A stretch of 64,000 nt of DNA from an uncultured Bacteroidota bacterium (GCA_903851365.1 CAINOB010000002.1:200051-264050); one strand, 5' to 3'; numbered from the stretch's first letter, positions 1-9,508 are shown. Numbers and translations are program-made. The notes: generated by a model not told the origin, from the letters alone.

Positions 1-1291
1 TCTTGAGCATGTTCCGATACTCCTCGTACATCTTGAAGGCAATCCAAATCCATAATCCCAGAGCCAGGATAAACAGCCAGTTGAAATGAACCAGCGTAAA
101 TGAAGGGATGGCAGAGAATAGGAGAATGACGCATCCCGTGATTACTGTACCCATGGCTTTAGGAATACCTTCAATCTGATTCTGGAATGGAAGCCGCTGC
201 TCAGCGGGCACCGGTTGATACAAGAGCTGAAATGCCGGTTCATAAAACGAGCCGCGGACCGATCGCTCAAAGAATCTTGCCAGCGCAATAAAAGCGAAAA
301 ACATGCCGACCGTACCATATAAAGTGCCAAAGACTGCAGCAAGAAAAATACTGATAATCAGTATCGAAGGTAACAGTAGCAAACTTGGCCTGAGTCCGTA
401 TCTAGTTAAGAAACGGCCCGAAAATAATTTGAAAAATAGCTCCACGATCGCTACTGCACCCAGGAATAGTCCCAGGAAACTCGCAAAGGTTTTAGGATCG
501 TTAACAAATTCATGCTTTGCCTGGGCGAGAAAAAGATAATCGACAAACAGGTACCCAAAAATCGGCAGCAGGGCCATCAGGGAAATCATCACGAAATAGG
601 GCTTCTTCAAAAGATTCCAGTAGTTCCATTCGCTCTTTGAAACTGGGGTCGATTTAGCGGCGGGCGCTTTGCCGGCATTAAGCTCTGTCTTGAAAGTTCT
701 GAAAATAATGACTGCCATCAGCACAGAGGCAAAAAGTGAAGCGGAAGCCATGAACAGCAGGTCAGAAACCCTGACAACTTTTAGAATCAGCGGGATAGAA
801 AGATATCCGATAATAATGGAGATGACTTCGCCAACGCTGATCAACCCGAAAATTCTTTTTCCCTGCCGGATATTGAACAGCCGGCCGGCGGTACCCCAGA
901 AATTTACCAGGGAGATATATACCATCACTCTCACCCAGGTATACATGATGAAAACGAGCCAGTCGTTTTCGAATTTCCACACTCCGATGCTGATGGCCAG
1001 AACGCTTACAAATACAAAAACGAACTTGGTGATAACCTGTCGCGATATGCTGGTTCTCTTATCGATTTTTGAGAAAAACCACCAGGCTAAATAAACAATG
1101 ACGCCGGAAGCAATGAATGAAACAGGAATCATTTTCGGTGAGAAATGCCTTACGAAAATTGCATTGGATGCTGTAAAGTAGAACGTCAGCGATAAACCAA
1201 TGAAAAACGAGAATCCCATCATCAGGAAAACCGGTTTGGCTTCCTCAGGACGGATATTCAATATTTTCGTAAGCCAGTTCTTCTGTTTCAT
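1..1291 (-). CDS. Nucleotide-translocase-like MFS transporter (3' end outside window)
   Basis: This is an uninterrupted reading frame from an ATG at 1291 to the left edge, about 430 codons, so the C-terminus is missing. It starts MKQKNWLTKILNIRPEEAKP and then alternates hydrophobic segments (about ten visible membrane helices) with short basic loops, as in 12-helix transporters. The stretch FFERSVRGSFYEPAFQLLYQ followed by PVPAEQR is like the conserved region of the ATP/ADP translocase (NTT/Npt)-related MFS proteins common in Bacteroidota, which often carry HEAT or cyclic-nucleotide-binding domains at the C-terminus; whether this one does cannot be seen. It lies 14 nt after the formyltransferase-like gene, so it is probably the fourth gene of one transcript. 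Substrate unknown; the nucleotide link is family inference. Confidence 0.75.
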   Translation of the reverse strand, partial: MKQKNWLTKILNIRPEEAKPVFLMMGFSFFIGLSLTFYFTASNAIFVRHFSPKMIPVSFIASGVIVYLAWWFFSKIDKRTSISRQVITKFVFVFVSVLAISIGVWKFENDWLVFIMYTWVRVMVYISLVNFWGTAGRLFNIRQGKRIFGLISVGEVISIIIGYLSIPLILKVVRVSDLLFMASASLFASVLMAVIIFRTFKTELNAGKAPAAKSTPVSKSEWNYWNLLKKPYFVMISLMALLPIFGYLFVDYLFLAQAKHEFVNDPKTFASFLGLFLGAVAIVELFFKLFSGRFLTRYGLRPSLLLLPSILIISIFLAAVFGTLYGTVGMFFAFIALARFFERSVRGSFYEPAFQLLYQPVPAEQRLPFQNQIEGIPKAMGTVITGCVILLFSAIPSFTLVHFNWLFILALGLWIWIAFKMYEEYRNMLK

Positions 1292-1305
1292 AATCTCGTC
1301 AGGCG

Positions 1306-2181
1306 TTATTTCAAAAGAGGATGCGCAGGTACGGTGTACATCTCGGTGAGGTTATTAATTGCAGGTTTGGATAATAAAGTCTTGATCTCAGCAGGTAACA
1401 CCCTCTCGAAATCAATCCATTCAATGGCTCCGGTGCTGCAGGCAGCTTTTTTGCTCCAGATATCGGAAACCAGTTGTGTGCACATCCATCCCCCAACACT
1501 CGTGATTTTTTCCAGCAATGTGAGGATGCTCGACGGGTAGCTTCCATCCTCAAGGGTGATATTTACGGGAGAGGAAACCCCGACAATCGGCCCCATATCG
1601 ATAAGGTCGGTTATCTGGTGAATAACTAACGGTGCAGTTTTTAACCCGTTGGACATGGCATTCTGGAAAGGCTGCGTGCCGGCTCCGATCTTCTTGGGCA
1701 GGTCGGAAGGATGCAGGTTATAGGAGCCCATCACCGGGTACTGGAAAATAAAGGGATCAAGCCACTGACCAAAACAAAACATGATCAGCGCTTCCGGGTT
1801 CCAGGCTTTATACATTTTTCGGAAATAGTCCGTTTTCACAGCGCCGGTATAACAGGGAATTCCTCTTTCCATACAGGATTCTATGATCTTGCTTTTAAGC
1901 CCGGCACGCTCTTCGGGGGTATAGTAATTCCATACTCTCTTTCGCAATGTAATGCGGGCTTGAGGATCAACCGGATCATCGGTGGCGACTCCCACGATAT
2001 TGAGCCGATCGGGATATCTCTGCTCGAACCGGTGAAGGGTTTTAAGAACAATATCACCGCAATTGCAACTAACGAAAAGAACCACGCGCAGTCCCTTTCC
2101 TGTATTTACCTTCTTAACAGCAGGTTCGTACAATTCTCCCCACAGAGCCTCCGGGTTCATGATCGTTTTAAAATCTGACAT
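1306..2181 (-). CDS. Formyltransferase-family enzyme
   Basis: A 291-residue cytosolic protein with a formyltransferase fold of the methionyl-tRNA/sugar/GAR formyltransferase type. The catalytic triad of the family is visible: Asn155 and His157 in YNLHPSDLP, and Asp195 in TDLIDMGPIV. These enzymes move a formyl group from N10-formyltetrahydrofolate to an amine. The N-terminal beta-alpha start (GLRVVLFVSCNCGD) is family-like, though the CNC cysteines are unusual. There is no long C-terminal OB-like domain, so it is unlikely to be the housekeeping Met-tRNA formyltransferase; a sugar-amine or small-molecule acceptor is possible. It sits between the TonB receptor (14 nt upstream) and the transporter (14 nt downstream) and should be co-transcribed with both. 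Acceptor unknown. Confidence 0.8.
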   Translation of the reverse strand: MSDFKTIMNPEALWGELYEPAVKKVNTGKGLRVVLFVSCNCGDIVLKTLHRFEQRYPDRLNIVGVATDDPVDPQARITLRKRVWNYYTPEERAGLKSKIIESCMERGIPCYTGAVKTDYFRKMYKAWNPEALIMFCFGQWLDPFIFQYPVMGSYNLHPSDLPKKIGAGTQPFQNAMSNGLKTAPLVIHQITDLIDMGPIVGVSSPVNITLEDGSYPSSILTLLEKITSVGGWMCTQLVSDIWSKKAACSTGAIEWIDFERVLPAEIKTLLSKPAINNLTEMYTVPAHPLLK

Positions 2182-2195
2182 TATAAATTGATGGG

Positions 2196-4793
2196 TTATA
2201 AATCATAGGATAATTTGATCAGGAAATGCCTCCCTCGCTGCATGATTGCGGTTGGGCTGTTTATTCCGTCAGCCGCCTTGGTTCCCGGATCGTAGTATAA
2301 CTTGTTGAAAATATTATTGCATACCAGCTGGAGCGATAGTCCGGGAACGAATTTGTTTCCGGAATAGGTGATGGCGCTGTTTAAAATGGCAACAGCAGGA
2401 AATTCATCAAAGTTCAAGGGTACCGAGGTACCAACACCCGTTGGCCGTTTTCCGCTGAAATTCAGTCGCAGGTCTACGTTCAGATGTTCGAAGAAATCTT
2501 TGTCGGCACCGATATTAAACTGGTGGCTCGAAATATCGCCAACCCGGTTATCCACCGCGCCGGTTTCGGAAAAGGTTTGCCTCGGATCGCAGAAAGTATA
2601 ATTGAAATAGGCAGAAAAGGTTTCGGCTTTATATAATGCATTGGCCTGGATACCGGTGATCACGAATTTCCCTACGTTCTGGTTTTGGATAATGCCCGGC
2701 TGACTCTCCACTTTAGCGGTTCCCACAACGTTGTCGATAAAGCTTCGGTAAATGCTGATATCCGCCTGGAATGATTTATTCAAACGGTACCCGCCACTGA
2801 GTTCCAGGTTTTGGATGTTTTCTGTTTTAAGTGATGGATTGGGTATGCGGTTTCCTGCGGAGGAGTATTTTGTCCAGTTCGACACGTTCATGATCCCGCG
2901 TGAGTAAATCGCCTTTACGGTAAACTTGCCGGGGGAATATACCAGCGCAAACCGAGGGCTTACCTCACTGCCGAATCCACCGCTTGAGCGAACACGGTTA
3001 TAGTCGTACCGTAAGCCGAAAGTCACTTTTAAATTGCGTAATGCCTGATAAGTTCCCTGCGAATAAACTCCGAGGTCCCAAACATTGAATTCGTTGCCTC
3101 CGTAAGGGGAGGGACTGATAACTGCCGAATCCTGCACATAGGGACTCAGACTGGTATAATAAGCTCCCTGCAGTGTGCTGTTCCTGATCTCGATACCTGA
3201 AACCAAATCAAACCTGGAAACAGGCCTGTAGAGAACTTTGAATTCCGAACGAATCTGTTTAGATAGCTCGAACATATGTAAAAGGCTCCATGTGGGCCCC
3301 CTGTCGGCAACCAGATCTGTGAGCTTTTTGTTGCCCCTCGCATAATTTGCAAGTGAGGTGAAAGCAGTTTCATCAGTGACCGCATGAATACGATAAGAGG
3401 TAAGGTTTGAGAAAAATACCTTTTCGCTTACCTGGTTTTCATACTTTGTAAAAAAGTACGTGAGCGCCGGTACCCAGTTGAATCCGTTATCGGAACCAGC
3501 GACATAAGTATCTGTATATTGAGTGGTTCCGCCGCGGAAATATTTCCAGGTCTGGAATCCCGCGGTAAAGTTTCCGATCTTGATCTTTGCATTCAGCAAC
3601 CCGCTGTTGGTTTCATTTGAAAAACCGATTTTATGACCGCCAAGTGTCATGTCATAGGCCGATTTATCCAGATTTCGTGCAGCTTCGGCACCCGCGGCGG
3701 TCAGCGTGAGCTTACTTGAATCGGCCGACAACTGGTAGTATGGATTGGAAAATGGCAGTTTGTTGGCAGTAAGATACTGCTTGGCCCCGGAGGCGATATC
3801 CAGCAGTTTATTGTAGTCAACCCCATCATAATAGGCAGGATCGTAATCAAAATATTTCTGGCTCGAAAGATCCGCCTCATCTGAATGAAATAAACGCCCA
3901 GTGACTGTGAATGACAGGCTCCGGCGCTTGCCGGAAATGCTTACATCAGCGGTTTTGGTATTATAGGTCCCGTAATTGACATTAGCACTGACGCCAATGC
4001 TCCGCCCGGGTTTAATAGCATCCACCGAATTCTGCATGATAACGTTGATAACCCCTGCAAAAGCGTTAGGGCCATACATCGTGGATGCCGGTCCGTAAAT
4101 GATTTCAACCCGCTCGATATTCGTCAGCGGATACTGCCGGTCGATATAGGCCCAGTTGGTCCAGAGGTCGTTTTCCTCAATACCGTCGAACAGCAGAAGG
4201 GTTTTCTCGGTATTGTTCTGCCTGAAACCGCGTTGATATATATTGGCATATTCCGGACCATAAAACAGGGTAAGGTCGAACCCGGGAACGTCCTTGAGCA
4301 GCTCAACCAGGTCATTGTATCCCCTTTTCCTGATATCGTCGCGCGAAATGACCACAATGGTAGCCGGAGCTTCATAAATGGATTCGGCCTTTTTTGAAAC
4401 AGAAGTAACCACCTGGGCGCCGCCGGTGAGTTTCAGACTGTTTACAAGCCGGATGAACGATGGGGGGTCAAAAAGGTTTGCTTCATAGGTGGGGCTGATC
4501 TGCAGTAAGAAACCGGTAGCAACGCTTGCCTTGTCCATGGAGTCGACTGCGATATACGTCATGGCCAGCAACCGGTAAGCTTCGATTTTCTGCTTTTCAT
4601 TGAAACCTCTGTTTATGCAGGGCGTAAGGGAATTGATCACCTCAGGGAACCTGCCGATTTCATAGTTTTTACGGGCTTCGTTAAGGGAAACATCGTTGCA
4701 TTCCTGGGCTTTGGCTGAAATAGGCAGGAGAAGGATCCCGAAAAGGAAAATCAGGATCCGGCCAGCCACCCTCGGTATATAAATCTGCTTCAT
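2196..4793 (-). CDS. TonB-dependent outer-membrane receptor
   Basis: An 865-residue outer-membrane receptor. I chose the ATG at 4793, 2 nt after the TGA of the upstream NTPase; a TTG two codons earlier would overlap that gene by 4 nt. Residues 1-30 form a Sec signal ending AKAQ. About 30-120 form a small helical, TPR-like region in place of the SusC-type carboxypeptidase-like domain. The plug follows (APATIVVISRDDIRKRGYND, then VEIIYGPASTMYGPNAFAG, the conserved plug end), and the rest is a beta-barrel ending in the aromatic/hydrophobic FLIKLSYDL. It takes up a ligand by TonB energy. No SusD partner is adjacent, so it resembles a siderophore, cobalamin or peptide type receptor more than a SusC. 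Its coupling to an nSTAND NTPase is notable. Ligand unknown. Confidence 0.9.
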   Translation of the reverse strand: MKQIYIPRVAGRILIFLFGILLLPISAKAQECNDVSLNEARKNYEIGRFPEVINSLTPCINRGFNEKQKIEAYRLLAMTYIAVDSMDKASVATGFLLQISPTYEANLFDPPSFIRLVNSLKLTGGAQVVTSVSKKAESIYEAPATIVVISRDDIRKRGYNDLVELLKDVPGFDLTLFYGPEYANIYQRGFRQNNTEKTLLLFDGIEENDLWTNWAYIDRQYPLTNIERVEIIYGPASTMYGPNAFAGVINVIMQNSVDAIKPGRSIGVSANVNYGTYNTKTADVSISGKRRSLSFTVTGRLFHSDEADLSSQKYFDYDPAYYDGVDYNKLLDIASGAKQYLTANKLPFSNPYYQLSADSSKLTLTAAGAEAARNLDKSAYDMTLGGHKIGFSNETNSGLLNAKIKIGNFTAGFQTWKYFRGGTTQYTDTYVAGSDNGFNWVPALTYFFTKYENQVSEKVFFSNLTSYRIHAVTDETAFTSLANYARGNKKLTDLVADRGPTWSLLHMFELSKQIRSEFKVLYRPVSRFDLVSGIEIRNSTLQGAYYTSLSPYVQDSAVISPSPYGGNEFNVWDLGVYSQGTYQALRNLKVTFGLRYDYNRVRSSGGFGSEVSPRFALVYSPGKFTVKAIYSRGIMNVSNWTKYSSAGNRIPNPSLKTENIQNLELSGGYRLNKSFQADISIYRSFIDNVVGTAKVESQPGIIQNQNVGKFVITGIQANALYKAETFSAYFNYTFCDPRQTFSETGAVDNRVGDISSHQFNIGADKDFFEHLNVDLRLNFSGKRPTGVGTSVPLNFDEFPAVAILNSAITYSGNKFVPGLSLQLVCNNIFNKLYYDPGTKAADGINSPTAIMQRGRHFLIKLSYDL

Positions 4794-4795
4794 AA

Positions 4796-7700
4796 TCAAT
4801 TCGTTTGTTTGTTGCTACTTTCATAGCCCGGAAGGTCGCTTCGGGTATTCTTGTAAGGAATATCGCTGCCAACCATTTTCTTCCATTCTTCCAGGGTCAT
4901 ATTCCGTGTCAGCTTCTTTTTCAGAGCTTCGGCCATCATGGCATTTTCCGTAGAATTTACACGTATGGTTTTATCTGCACTGCAGGAGATCAGGTGCTTA
5001 TTGTCGGGGGTAAACAAAATGTCGTATACCCAGGATTCATGATTTTCTATCGAGATGGGATTAGCCTCAACATTAGGGAACCCGGCCAATTTTAAGGTAT
5101 GATCATAGCTTGCAGATGCGAGCTGGCTGCAGTCCTGACTGAAAGCCAGAGCGGTAATCCCTGAAACGTGGCGCCCAAGGATTTCCCTTGGTTTTGCATT
5201 GATATCTTTCCGGTTCCAGATCAGGATTGTACCATTCGACATGCCTGCTGCCAGGGAAGTTTCATCTTTGCTGAATGCCATCGAAAGCACTGCATTCCCT
5301 GAAGCCAGTAGTGCCGCAGGGTGATAGGGCTGCTTATCCATAGATATGGTTTTTATTGCACCGCCGCCCGTTCCATAAGCAAGAACGGAACCATCGGGGC
5401 TGAACGATGCGCAGCTGATTTTTCCCGAAAGGGAGTCGAGCACCGCTTTAGTGAACGGCATTTTATCGGTATTCCAAAGCACGAGTTTACCATCGGAACC
5501 GGCCGACGCAAAACTGTTTCCTGATGGGTTCATGGCCAGTTCATTGATAACACCGGCATGAGCCCGTAAAACCTGCGGCAGGCTGTTTAATGCATTGCTT
5601 TTCCAAATCAGGAGGTCGCCGGCGGTAGTGCCGGCAATAAGCAATTTTCCATCGGTCGATATTCCCAGCGATCGTAATACACCCTGAACCTGTTTGGGCA
5701 TGGCTGCCTGTGTTGGAGGTGACTGCACATCGCTGACTTTCCATATTAAAAGTTTGTTTTCATCACCACAGGAATACATGGTTTTGCCATCAGGCGATAA
5801 AACCATCGAACGTACTCCGTCATCGTGTCCGCGCAAAATAGCCTGATCATTCGAAATCGATGAAAGAGCGGCATAGATCGATGGATCGTTTGCTACGCCT
5901 CCATTTTCCTTGTTCAGCTGATACGACTCTACGGCCATCAGGCCCGGGAGATCATCTTTAACGGTATTATGCAGCTGGCCGGCCTGAATGGCCATGGTAC
6001 GTGATATTGCCAGGAGACGAAGCCGGCGGGTATTTTTTTCGGATTCCTCAGCTTTCATTCTCTCTTTATCAGCAATCACCGTTTGCGCCACTGCTTCTTT
6101 TCGTTGCGACTGGGCCTCATCCCTGGCAACCAGGGCTTCCTGTTTTGATTCATCGGCCTTCTTTTTCTGATGGACCGCCACAATAGTCTGCTCCTGCGCA
6201 ATACCCTGCTGTTTTACCGCATATTGCCGCTGTTCCTCAGTAATGATCTTTTGTTGCTCGGATATCTGTTGCTGCTGTTCCGAGATTTTTTTCTGCAGGA
6301 TAGCTTCCTTTCGTTGCTCCTCCATCTGCCTGCGTTCGAAAATTGCCATTTTTTCCTTCTCCAGGGCCTGCTTCCGGCTGGCTTCTGCCTTAAACCGCAG
6401 ATTAAGGGATATCAGCAGGAAAAGGATGGAAATTATTGAGGCGGCTCCGAGTATTGTAGCAGATGTTCTGGCTCGTTTAAGGTTCTTTTTTTGCAGATTT
6501 TCCTTTTTTATAAGTTCCTGCTCATGTTGCTTTTTACTGTATTGCAGAAAAGTCATCGCCCTGTCGAAGGCTGGATCATAGCGCATGGCCCAGGTGGCAT
6601 TTGGTTTCGACTGATCTTTCCATTGTAGGGCGAGCTGCAACTCAGGATTTATCCATAAACCGGTTTTCCCTTCCTGATAGAGTTCTGCTGATTTTGAAAG
6701 TCGCAGGTAAAGCTGGGCCGACCGGCTCTCCTCCTCCACCCAGTTGCGCAATCGGGTCCATACACGCATGATGCTTTCGTGCGAAATATCGATAATGGTA
6801 TCCAGATCTAACCCCACGGATGCTGATGGCATGAGGAATGCGCAACCCGGCTTCCTGAAATTGTCGATCACACGGATAAGTTCCTCCTCGCGGGATTCGG
6901 CCAGCGTCATGATCTCTTTCAGCTTGGTAGGCCTGCGGGTACCCCGGTTTTCCTGGGTGATATCAGTCAGGGCCTTGAAAAGTTTCTCGGCAGTGTATTT
7001 GCTTTTATCGTCACGCAGATCAGCAAATATTTCCTCAAGATGCACCGACAGCGCTTCCTTCATGGTTCCGATAGCCGTATAGTGATCAAGCCCGATTGGC
7101 TGCTCACCTATGCGGTTCAATATCCAGTATTCCCAGGTTCTCATCATGGCGTGCTGCATGATAGGAAGCTGGTCGGGATCATCGCCGACATCCGCCAATA
7201 GTTGTTCCACCAGATCCTCTGCAATCTGTGCCCCTTTTGTTACCACCGGACCGGTAATTGCCAAACGCCGTTCCTCATTGTTCATTCGGGGAACCAGGTA
7301 ATATCCTTTATTGATGGCTTCACTGAGGCCGCGAAATTCAGTGCATTCATCAAGGAAATCGGTTCTCATCGACAATACGGTATAAACCGGAATTTCTGTA
7401 TGGCTGATAGCGGTAAGCACCAAGTCGACAAATGCAGCAGTTTCGGATTGAGTTCCTTCATCGATGCTGCTGTTTTTAAATCTGAACAGCTCTTCGAACT
7501 GATCAATAATAATCAGCCTTGAATCATCTGCCTTGTCACCAAGTGAACGCAGCACCTTTACTAATCCCTCTTTTCCGGAACGCAGGGTGGTGGCTATGGA
7601 AATTGCTTCCTGATCATCGCGCGCCAGTGACTTTGCAAGATTTCCTATAGGATCGTCAGACGGACGGAATATGCTCATTTTCCACGTCTTAGCAAAATTG

Positions 7701-7918
7701 TCCGGCTTGTTTTTTATGAGGGCTGGAATTACACCGGCCTTGATCAGGGAGGATTTACCGCAACCGGATGATCCGACTATCGCAAGAAATCTCGTTTGAG
7801 ATAATTTCTGAATCAGCTCCCTGACTTGAATTTCCCTTCCGAAAAACAGATCATCTTCATGAATGTCGTAACTCCGGATACCTGGGAATGGGTTGTCGCT
7901 TGCATGGAGTGGTGCCAT
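4796..7918 (-). CDS. nSTAND1-type NTPase with membrane helix, coiled coil and WD40 propeller
   Basis: A 1040-residue STAND-class NTPase. Residues about 10-330 are the NTPase: Walker A GSSGCGKSS near 50 and Walker B RLIIIDQFEELFR near 135. A winged-helix/adaptor part reaches about 480, followed by one hydrophobic helix (ILGAASIISILFLLISL). A Gln/Glu/Lys-rich coiled coil follows (about 510-640, with repeated SEQQ and AEES/ADES units). The C-terminal third is a WD40 propeller (GHDDGV..SPDGKTMYSCG, and further GH-to-WD-like units). The last 50 residues (LTLEEWKKMVGSDIPY-like) are typical of the Bacteroidota group. STAND proteins are ATP-driven sensor/assembly switches in which WD40 repeats usually sense the ligand. 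It overlaps or abuts the TonB receptor and heads the operon. A role in signalling or defence is possible but not shown. Confidence 0.9.
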   Translation of the reverse strand: MAPLHASDNPFPGIRSYDIHEDDLFFGREIQVRELIQKLSQTRFLAIVGSSGCGKSSLIKAGVIPALIKNKPDNFAKTWKMSIFRPSDDPIGNLAKSLARDDQEAISIATTLRSGKEGLVKVLRSLGDKADDSRLIIIDQFEELFRFKNSSIDEGTQSETAAFVDLVLTAISHTEIPVYTVLSMRTDFLDECTEFRGLSEAINKGYYLVPRMNNEERRLAITGPVVTKGAQIAEDLVEQLLADVGDDPDQLPIMQHAMMRTWEYWILNRIGEQPIGLDHYTAIGTMKEALSVHLEEIFADLRDDKSKYTAEKLFKALTDITQENRGTRRPTKLKEIMTLAESREEELIRVIDNFRKPGCAFLMPSASVGLDLDTIIDISHESIMRVWTRLRNWVEEESRSAQLYLRLSKSAELYQEGKTGLWINPELQLALQWKDQSKPNATWAMRYDPAFDRAMTFLQYSKKQHEQELIKKENLQKKNLKRARTSATILGAASIISILFLLISLNLRFKAEASRKQALEKEKMAIFERRQMEEQRKEAILQKKISEQQQQISEQQKIITEEQRQYAVKQQGIAQEQTIVAVHQKKKADESKQEALVARDEAQSQRKEAVAQTVIADKERMKAEESEKNTRRLRLLAISRTMAIQAGQLHNTVKDDLPGLMAVESYQLNKENGGVANDPSIYAALSSISNDQAILRGHDDGVRSMVLSPDGKTMYSCGDENKLLIWKVSDVQSPPTQAAMPKQVQGVLRSLGISTDGKLLIAGTTAGDLLIWKSNALNSLPQVLRAHAGVINELAMNPSGNSFASAGSDGKLVLWNTDKMPFTKAVLDSLSGKISCASFSPDGSVLAYGTGGGAIKTISMDKQPYHPAALLASGNAVLSMAFSKDETSLAAGMSNGTILIWNRKDINAKPREILGRHVSGITALAFSQDCSQLASASYDHTLKLAGFPNVEANPISIENHESWVYDILFTPDNKHLISCSADKTIRVNSTENAMMAEALKKKLTRNMTLEEWKKMVGSDIPYKNTRSDLPGYESSNKQTN

Positions 7919-8011
7919 GGATGGTTTAGGCTAATGACTATCTTAAAAAAGATTTCAGCCAATTTAACAATCTTTCAGGTCATGTAAAGCATCCATATAC
8001 TACAATTTGAC

Positions 8012-8023
8012 GATCGTACGATC
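8012..8023. promoter_or_regulatory. Perfect 12-bp palindrome in divergent intergenic region
   Basis: GATCGTACGATC is a perfect palindrome in the 172-bp space between the minus-strand NTPase operon and the plus-strand lipoprotein operon. Its placement about 70-95 bp from either start would suit an operator, but no regulator can be assigned and a 12-mer palindrome can arise by chance. The rest of 7919-8090 holds no gene; no clear -33/-7 pair was found. Confidence 0.25.
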
Positions 8024-8090
8024 CTCTTCATTTTCACTTCATCTTATTGTTTTATCCTTGCATCGAAGGAATTCAATTTTACTGTTTAAT

Positions 8091-9164
8091 ATGAACCGGA
8101 TTATGAAAAACAAAAAAGTAATGCAATGGGGAGCTTTGTTATGCGGAGTTGCCCTGGCGGGTCTTTTTGCCTGCTCAAAAACTGAAACTGCAACACCTGC
8201 TTCATCACTTAGCGCCAATTCACTAAAGGCGCTGTCCTTAACTGCCACTTCAGAAGTATTTGACGATGTTATGGAAATCGGTGACGAAACACTCAGTCTG
8301 TATGAGAATTTACTCCACGGTAAAGGCCCTTTAGGTAACGGTATGGGTAACGGTATGGGTAACGGTATGGGAAACGGGCATCATGGTATGGGGCCGGGCG
8401 ACAGGCTTGATAGTATCTGGCACCATGGAGATTCCCTGCGCGTTGGCGACCTCGATCACCTGCGCGACAGTATCGGACGTGACTCATTGCACCATCGACT
8501 TGGTCAGTGCACTAAAATTTCCCGGGCATTTGCCGGCGATACCCTGATAACCACTATCAATTATGGTACCGACAGTTGCGTGGCACCAGACGGAAAAGTA
8601 CGCAAGGGAAAAATCGTAATGACCAGCATCGGCGATTACTGGAAAGGTGAAGCCCTGATCACCTTCAAATGCGTCGACTATTATGTTGATGGAAACCAGG
8701 TTCTGGGTACATCAACCGTCAACTCAAAAATCAATGCTGCCGGAAACCGCGAAAGCCAGATAAAAGAAGAAGGTTCTATTGTTCTTGGTGATGGCACCGG
8801 AACTATCCTCCTGAACTCAGAGAAGACCAGGATTGTTACCCAAGGTACAAAAACCGTCGGACAGCACGATGACATTGTCACGGTGACCGGCACGGCCAGC
8901 GGCACTCTGGTAAGCGGAAATACCTTCACCAGCCAGACAACAACCCCTTTGGTTCGTATTATGGGCAAAGGATGTATGGGAGTTTTTACCTCAGGAGTAA
9001 CCAAGATCAACGTGAGTGACGGAACAGAAATCACGGTTGATTATGGTGACGGAACCTGCGATAAACTGGCTACCGTAACCACAAACGGAGTAAGCGAAAC
9101 CATTACACTTACCGGTTTCCTTCCGTTGCACGGTCATCGAAAAGGACATGGTGGTGGTAAATAA
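8091..9164 (+). CDS. Lipoprotein with Gly-Asn-Gly-Met repeat and His-rich segments
   Basis: A 357-residue putative lipoprotein. The ATG at 8091 (MNRIMKNKKV) is preferred because it places a lipobox, LAGLFACSK, at the end of a typical signal; an upstream in-frame codon would add 28 unlikely residues. Mature residues run through a short acidic region, then a repeat of GNGM units (encoded by 8335-8377), HHGMGPG, and a Ser/Thr/Gly-rich beta region with many TVT/GTG motifs. The tail is HGHRKGHGGGK. No catalytic motif or named domain was recognised. The His/Met/Gly-rich segment could bind metal, which is inference only. It begins the gene group that ends with the response regulator and kinase, and a strong terminator follows it at 9194-9235. 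Confidence 0.75.
   Translation: MNRIMKNKKVMQWGALLCGVALAGLFACSKTETATPASSLSANSLKALSLTATSEVFDDVMEIGDETLSLYENLLHGKGPLGNGMGNGMGNGMGNGHHGMGPGDRLDSIWHHGDSLRVGDLDHLRDSIGRDSLHHRLGQCTKISRAFAGDTLITTINYGTDSCVAPDGKVRKGKIVMTSIGDYWKGEALITFKCVDYYVDGNQVLGTSTVNSKINAAGNRESQIKEEGSIVLGDGTGTILLNSEKTRIVTQGTKTVGQHDDIVTVTGTASGTLVSGNTFTSQTTTPLVRIMGKGCMGVFTSGVTKINVSDGTEITVDYGDGTCDKLATVTTNGVSETITLTGFLPLHGHRKGHGGGK
8335..8377 (+). repeat. In-frame 12-bp tandem repeat encoding GNGM units
   Basis: The 12-bp unit GGTAACGGTATG is repeated about three and a half times with almost no change, giving Gly-Asn-Gly-Met units in the lipoprotein. As the unit is a multiple of three, copy-number change would alter length without breaking the frame. 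The low divergence suggests recent expansion or slippage. Confidence 0.85.
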
Positions 9165-9193
9165 TCTCACCCTCTCCGGTACTTGATAAATCG

Positions 9194-9235
9194 ATAAGGC
9201 TGATCTCACCCATCAGCCTTATTGATTTTGTTTTT
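9194..9235 (+). terminator. Rho-independent terminator after the repeat lipoprotein
   Basis: Perfect 11-bp arms ATAAGGCTGAT (9194-9204) and ATCAGCCTTAT (9212-9222) surround a 7-nt loop CTCACCC, followed by TGATTTTGTTTTT. The outer bases can extend the stem by a G-U pair. It lies 30 nt past the lipoprotein stop and 31 nt before the next start, so the lipoprotein may be transcribed apart from the genes that follow. Confidence 0.85.
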
Positions 9236-9265
9236 AAGGCGTTATATTTGTATCAAGATAAAAAA

Positions 9266-9508
9266 ATGCATTTGAGAAGACTTTTACCAATCCTGGTTTT
9301 TATTCTTGCCGTCCCCATTTTTGGATATGGTCAGGAAAAAGTTGTTAAGTCTGATGATAAAAAAAAGACTGAACAGGCAAAAACGGTGCCGATGACCAGT
9401 AAAACAATGGAAGCCATCCGGCTTCAGAATAAGAAGGCAACGATGGAACAGATGCATATCATCAATAAAGCCATCCGCAAATCCATGACAATACACCAAC
9501 GCAGGTAA
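9266..9508 (+). CDS. Small exported basic protein, unknown
   Basis: An 80-residue protein starting at the ATG at 9266 (MHLRRLLPILVFILAV), preferred over a TTG 18 nt upstream. Residues 1-23 form a Sec signal ending GYGQ. The mature 57 residues are rich in Lys and polar residues (SDDKKKTEQAK; later MEQMHIINKAIRKS) and probably helical. No family recognised. It lies 35 nt before the predicted outer-membrane protein and could be its periplasmic partner; that is inference from position only. Confidence 0.6.
   Translation: MHLRRLLPILVFILAVPIFGYGQEKVVKSDDKKKTEQAKTVPMTSKTMEAIRLQNKKATMEQMHIINKAIRKSMTIHQRR

Noticed and set aside
1711-2178. Plus-strand open frame of 155 codons opposite the formyltransferase gene
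   Set aside because: It is antisense to a gene with a complete catalytic triad, shows no family features and has no plausible ribosome binding site.
4796-7918. Calling the nSTAND protein a proven antiphage defence gene
   Set aside because: STAND NTPases include defence proteins, but the TonB receptor, formyltransferase and carrier partners do not point specifically to defence.
8335-8377. Short regular repeat considered as CRISPR-like
   Set aside because: Units are 12 bp without spacers and keep the reading frame; they encode a protein repeat.
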